5,232 bases of DNA, taken from assembly GCA_003450655.1 (NCBI GenBank), contig DMFG01000130.1, forward strand, positions 1 through 5,232. The letters are read 5' to 3'. The number at the start of each line of letters is the position of its first letter. Within the stretch, counting starts at the first letter, position 1. The position numbers and the translations under genes are program-made. The notes under the pieces were generated by a model. It was not told the origin of the DNA and did no database searches. It saw nothing but the letters and a program-made list of their open reading frames with translations. This DNA comes from Coxiellaceae bacterium. GTDB lineage: Bacteria; Pseudomonadota; Gammaproteobacteria; Coxiellales; Coxiellaceae. Below, in pieces: positions 5,131 through 5,232 of the stretch.

Positions 5131-5232
5131 ATGTCATTCAGTAATGATCAAGTTGGTGTACTACAAGCAATGGGCATTGATGTGTGGCGTTCTAATGACA
5201 TAACCACTCAAGCCATAGTGTCGGATACTTAT
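5131..5232 (+). CDS. N-terminal fragment of a protein resembling DNA polymerase III psi subunit (C-terminus outside window)
   Basis: Only 34 residues are visible, beginning MSFSNDQVGVLQAMGIDVWR. The pattern LQ-x-M/L-GI-x-x-W-x-x-R near the N-terminus resembles E. coli HolD (LQQLGITQWSLRRP), the small psi subunit of the clamp-loader complex whose N-terminus contacts chi. If so, the full protein would have roughly 130-150 residues and might be followed by rimI, as in E. coli. A similar LGI-x-x-W motif also occurs at the start of some uncharacterised gammaproteobacterial proteins and uracil-DNA-glycosylase-like proteins, so the name is tentative. The ATG at 5131 is chosen because AAAGGG (5118-5123) stands 7 nt upstream; the in-frame ATG at 5125 is only 1 nt from it. 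The promoter just upstream supports a true gene start. Confidence 0.6.
   Translation, partial: MSFSNDQVGVLQAMGIDVWRSNDITTQAIVSDTY

Overview
The window looks like ordinary chromosomal DNA from an AT-leaning gammaproteobacterium. Support for this comes from a type IA FolE with the usual Zn and catalytic residues, an EmrA-EmrB pair with clear Enterobacteriaceae-like motifs, a Bcr/CflA exporter, and the start of a gene resembling the DNA polymerase III psi subunit. The genus cannot be fixed from the sequence; Legionellales or a relative would fit the composition and gene style, but that is a guess. I see no mobile element, CRISPR array, tRNA or rRNA.

Layout, left to right. (1) The N-terminal part of a Bcr/CflA-type drug exporter runs leftward off the edge. 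(2) A divergent gene for a six-TM, voltage-gated-like potassium channel (TVGYGD filter) with a coiled-coil tail follows. Its probable intrinsic terminator lies inside the last codons of the next, convergent gene. (3) folE (GTP cyclohydrolase I) runs leftward from a good sigma70-type promoter. (4) A 190-base divergent region separates folE from an unrecognised rightward gene. It holds one promoter for each side and GATTG repeats between them. (5) The unrecognised gene encodes a 151-residue protein, probably single-pass membrane. (6) A leftward emrA-emrB operon (4-nt ATGA overlap) encodes the periplasmic adaptor and 14-TM inner-membrane pump of a tripartite efflux system. (7) A 153-base divergent region carries promoters in both directions and a TTTTAGA/TCTAAAA inverted repeat placed like an operator. 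(8) A rightward gene, cut by the window edge, begins like HolD (psi).

How they work together: only emrA and emrB are clearly one functional unit; they would need a TolC-like outer-membrane channel and probably a regulator encoded elsewhere. The other genes alternate strand, mostly with their own promoters, and look like independent transcription units. The window holds two unrelated MFS exporters (Bcr/CflA, 12-TM class; EmrB, 14-TM class). The most open questions are the unknown membrane protein, the operator-like palindrome upstream of emrA, and the terminator hairpin formed by conserved folE codons.
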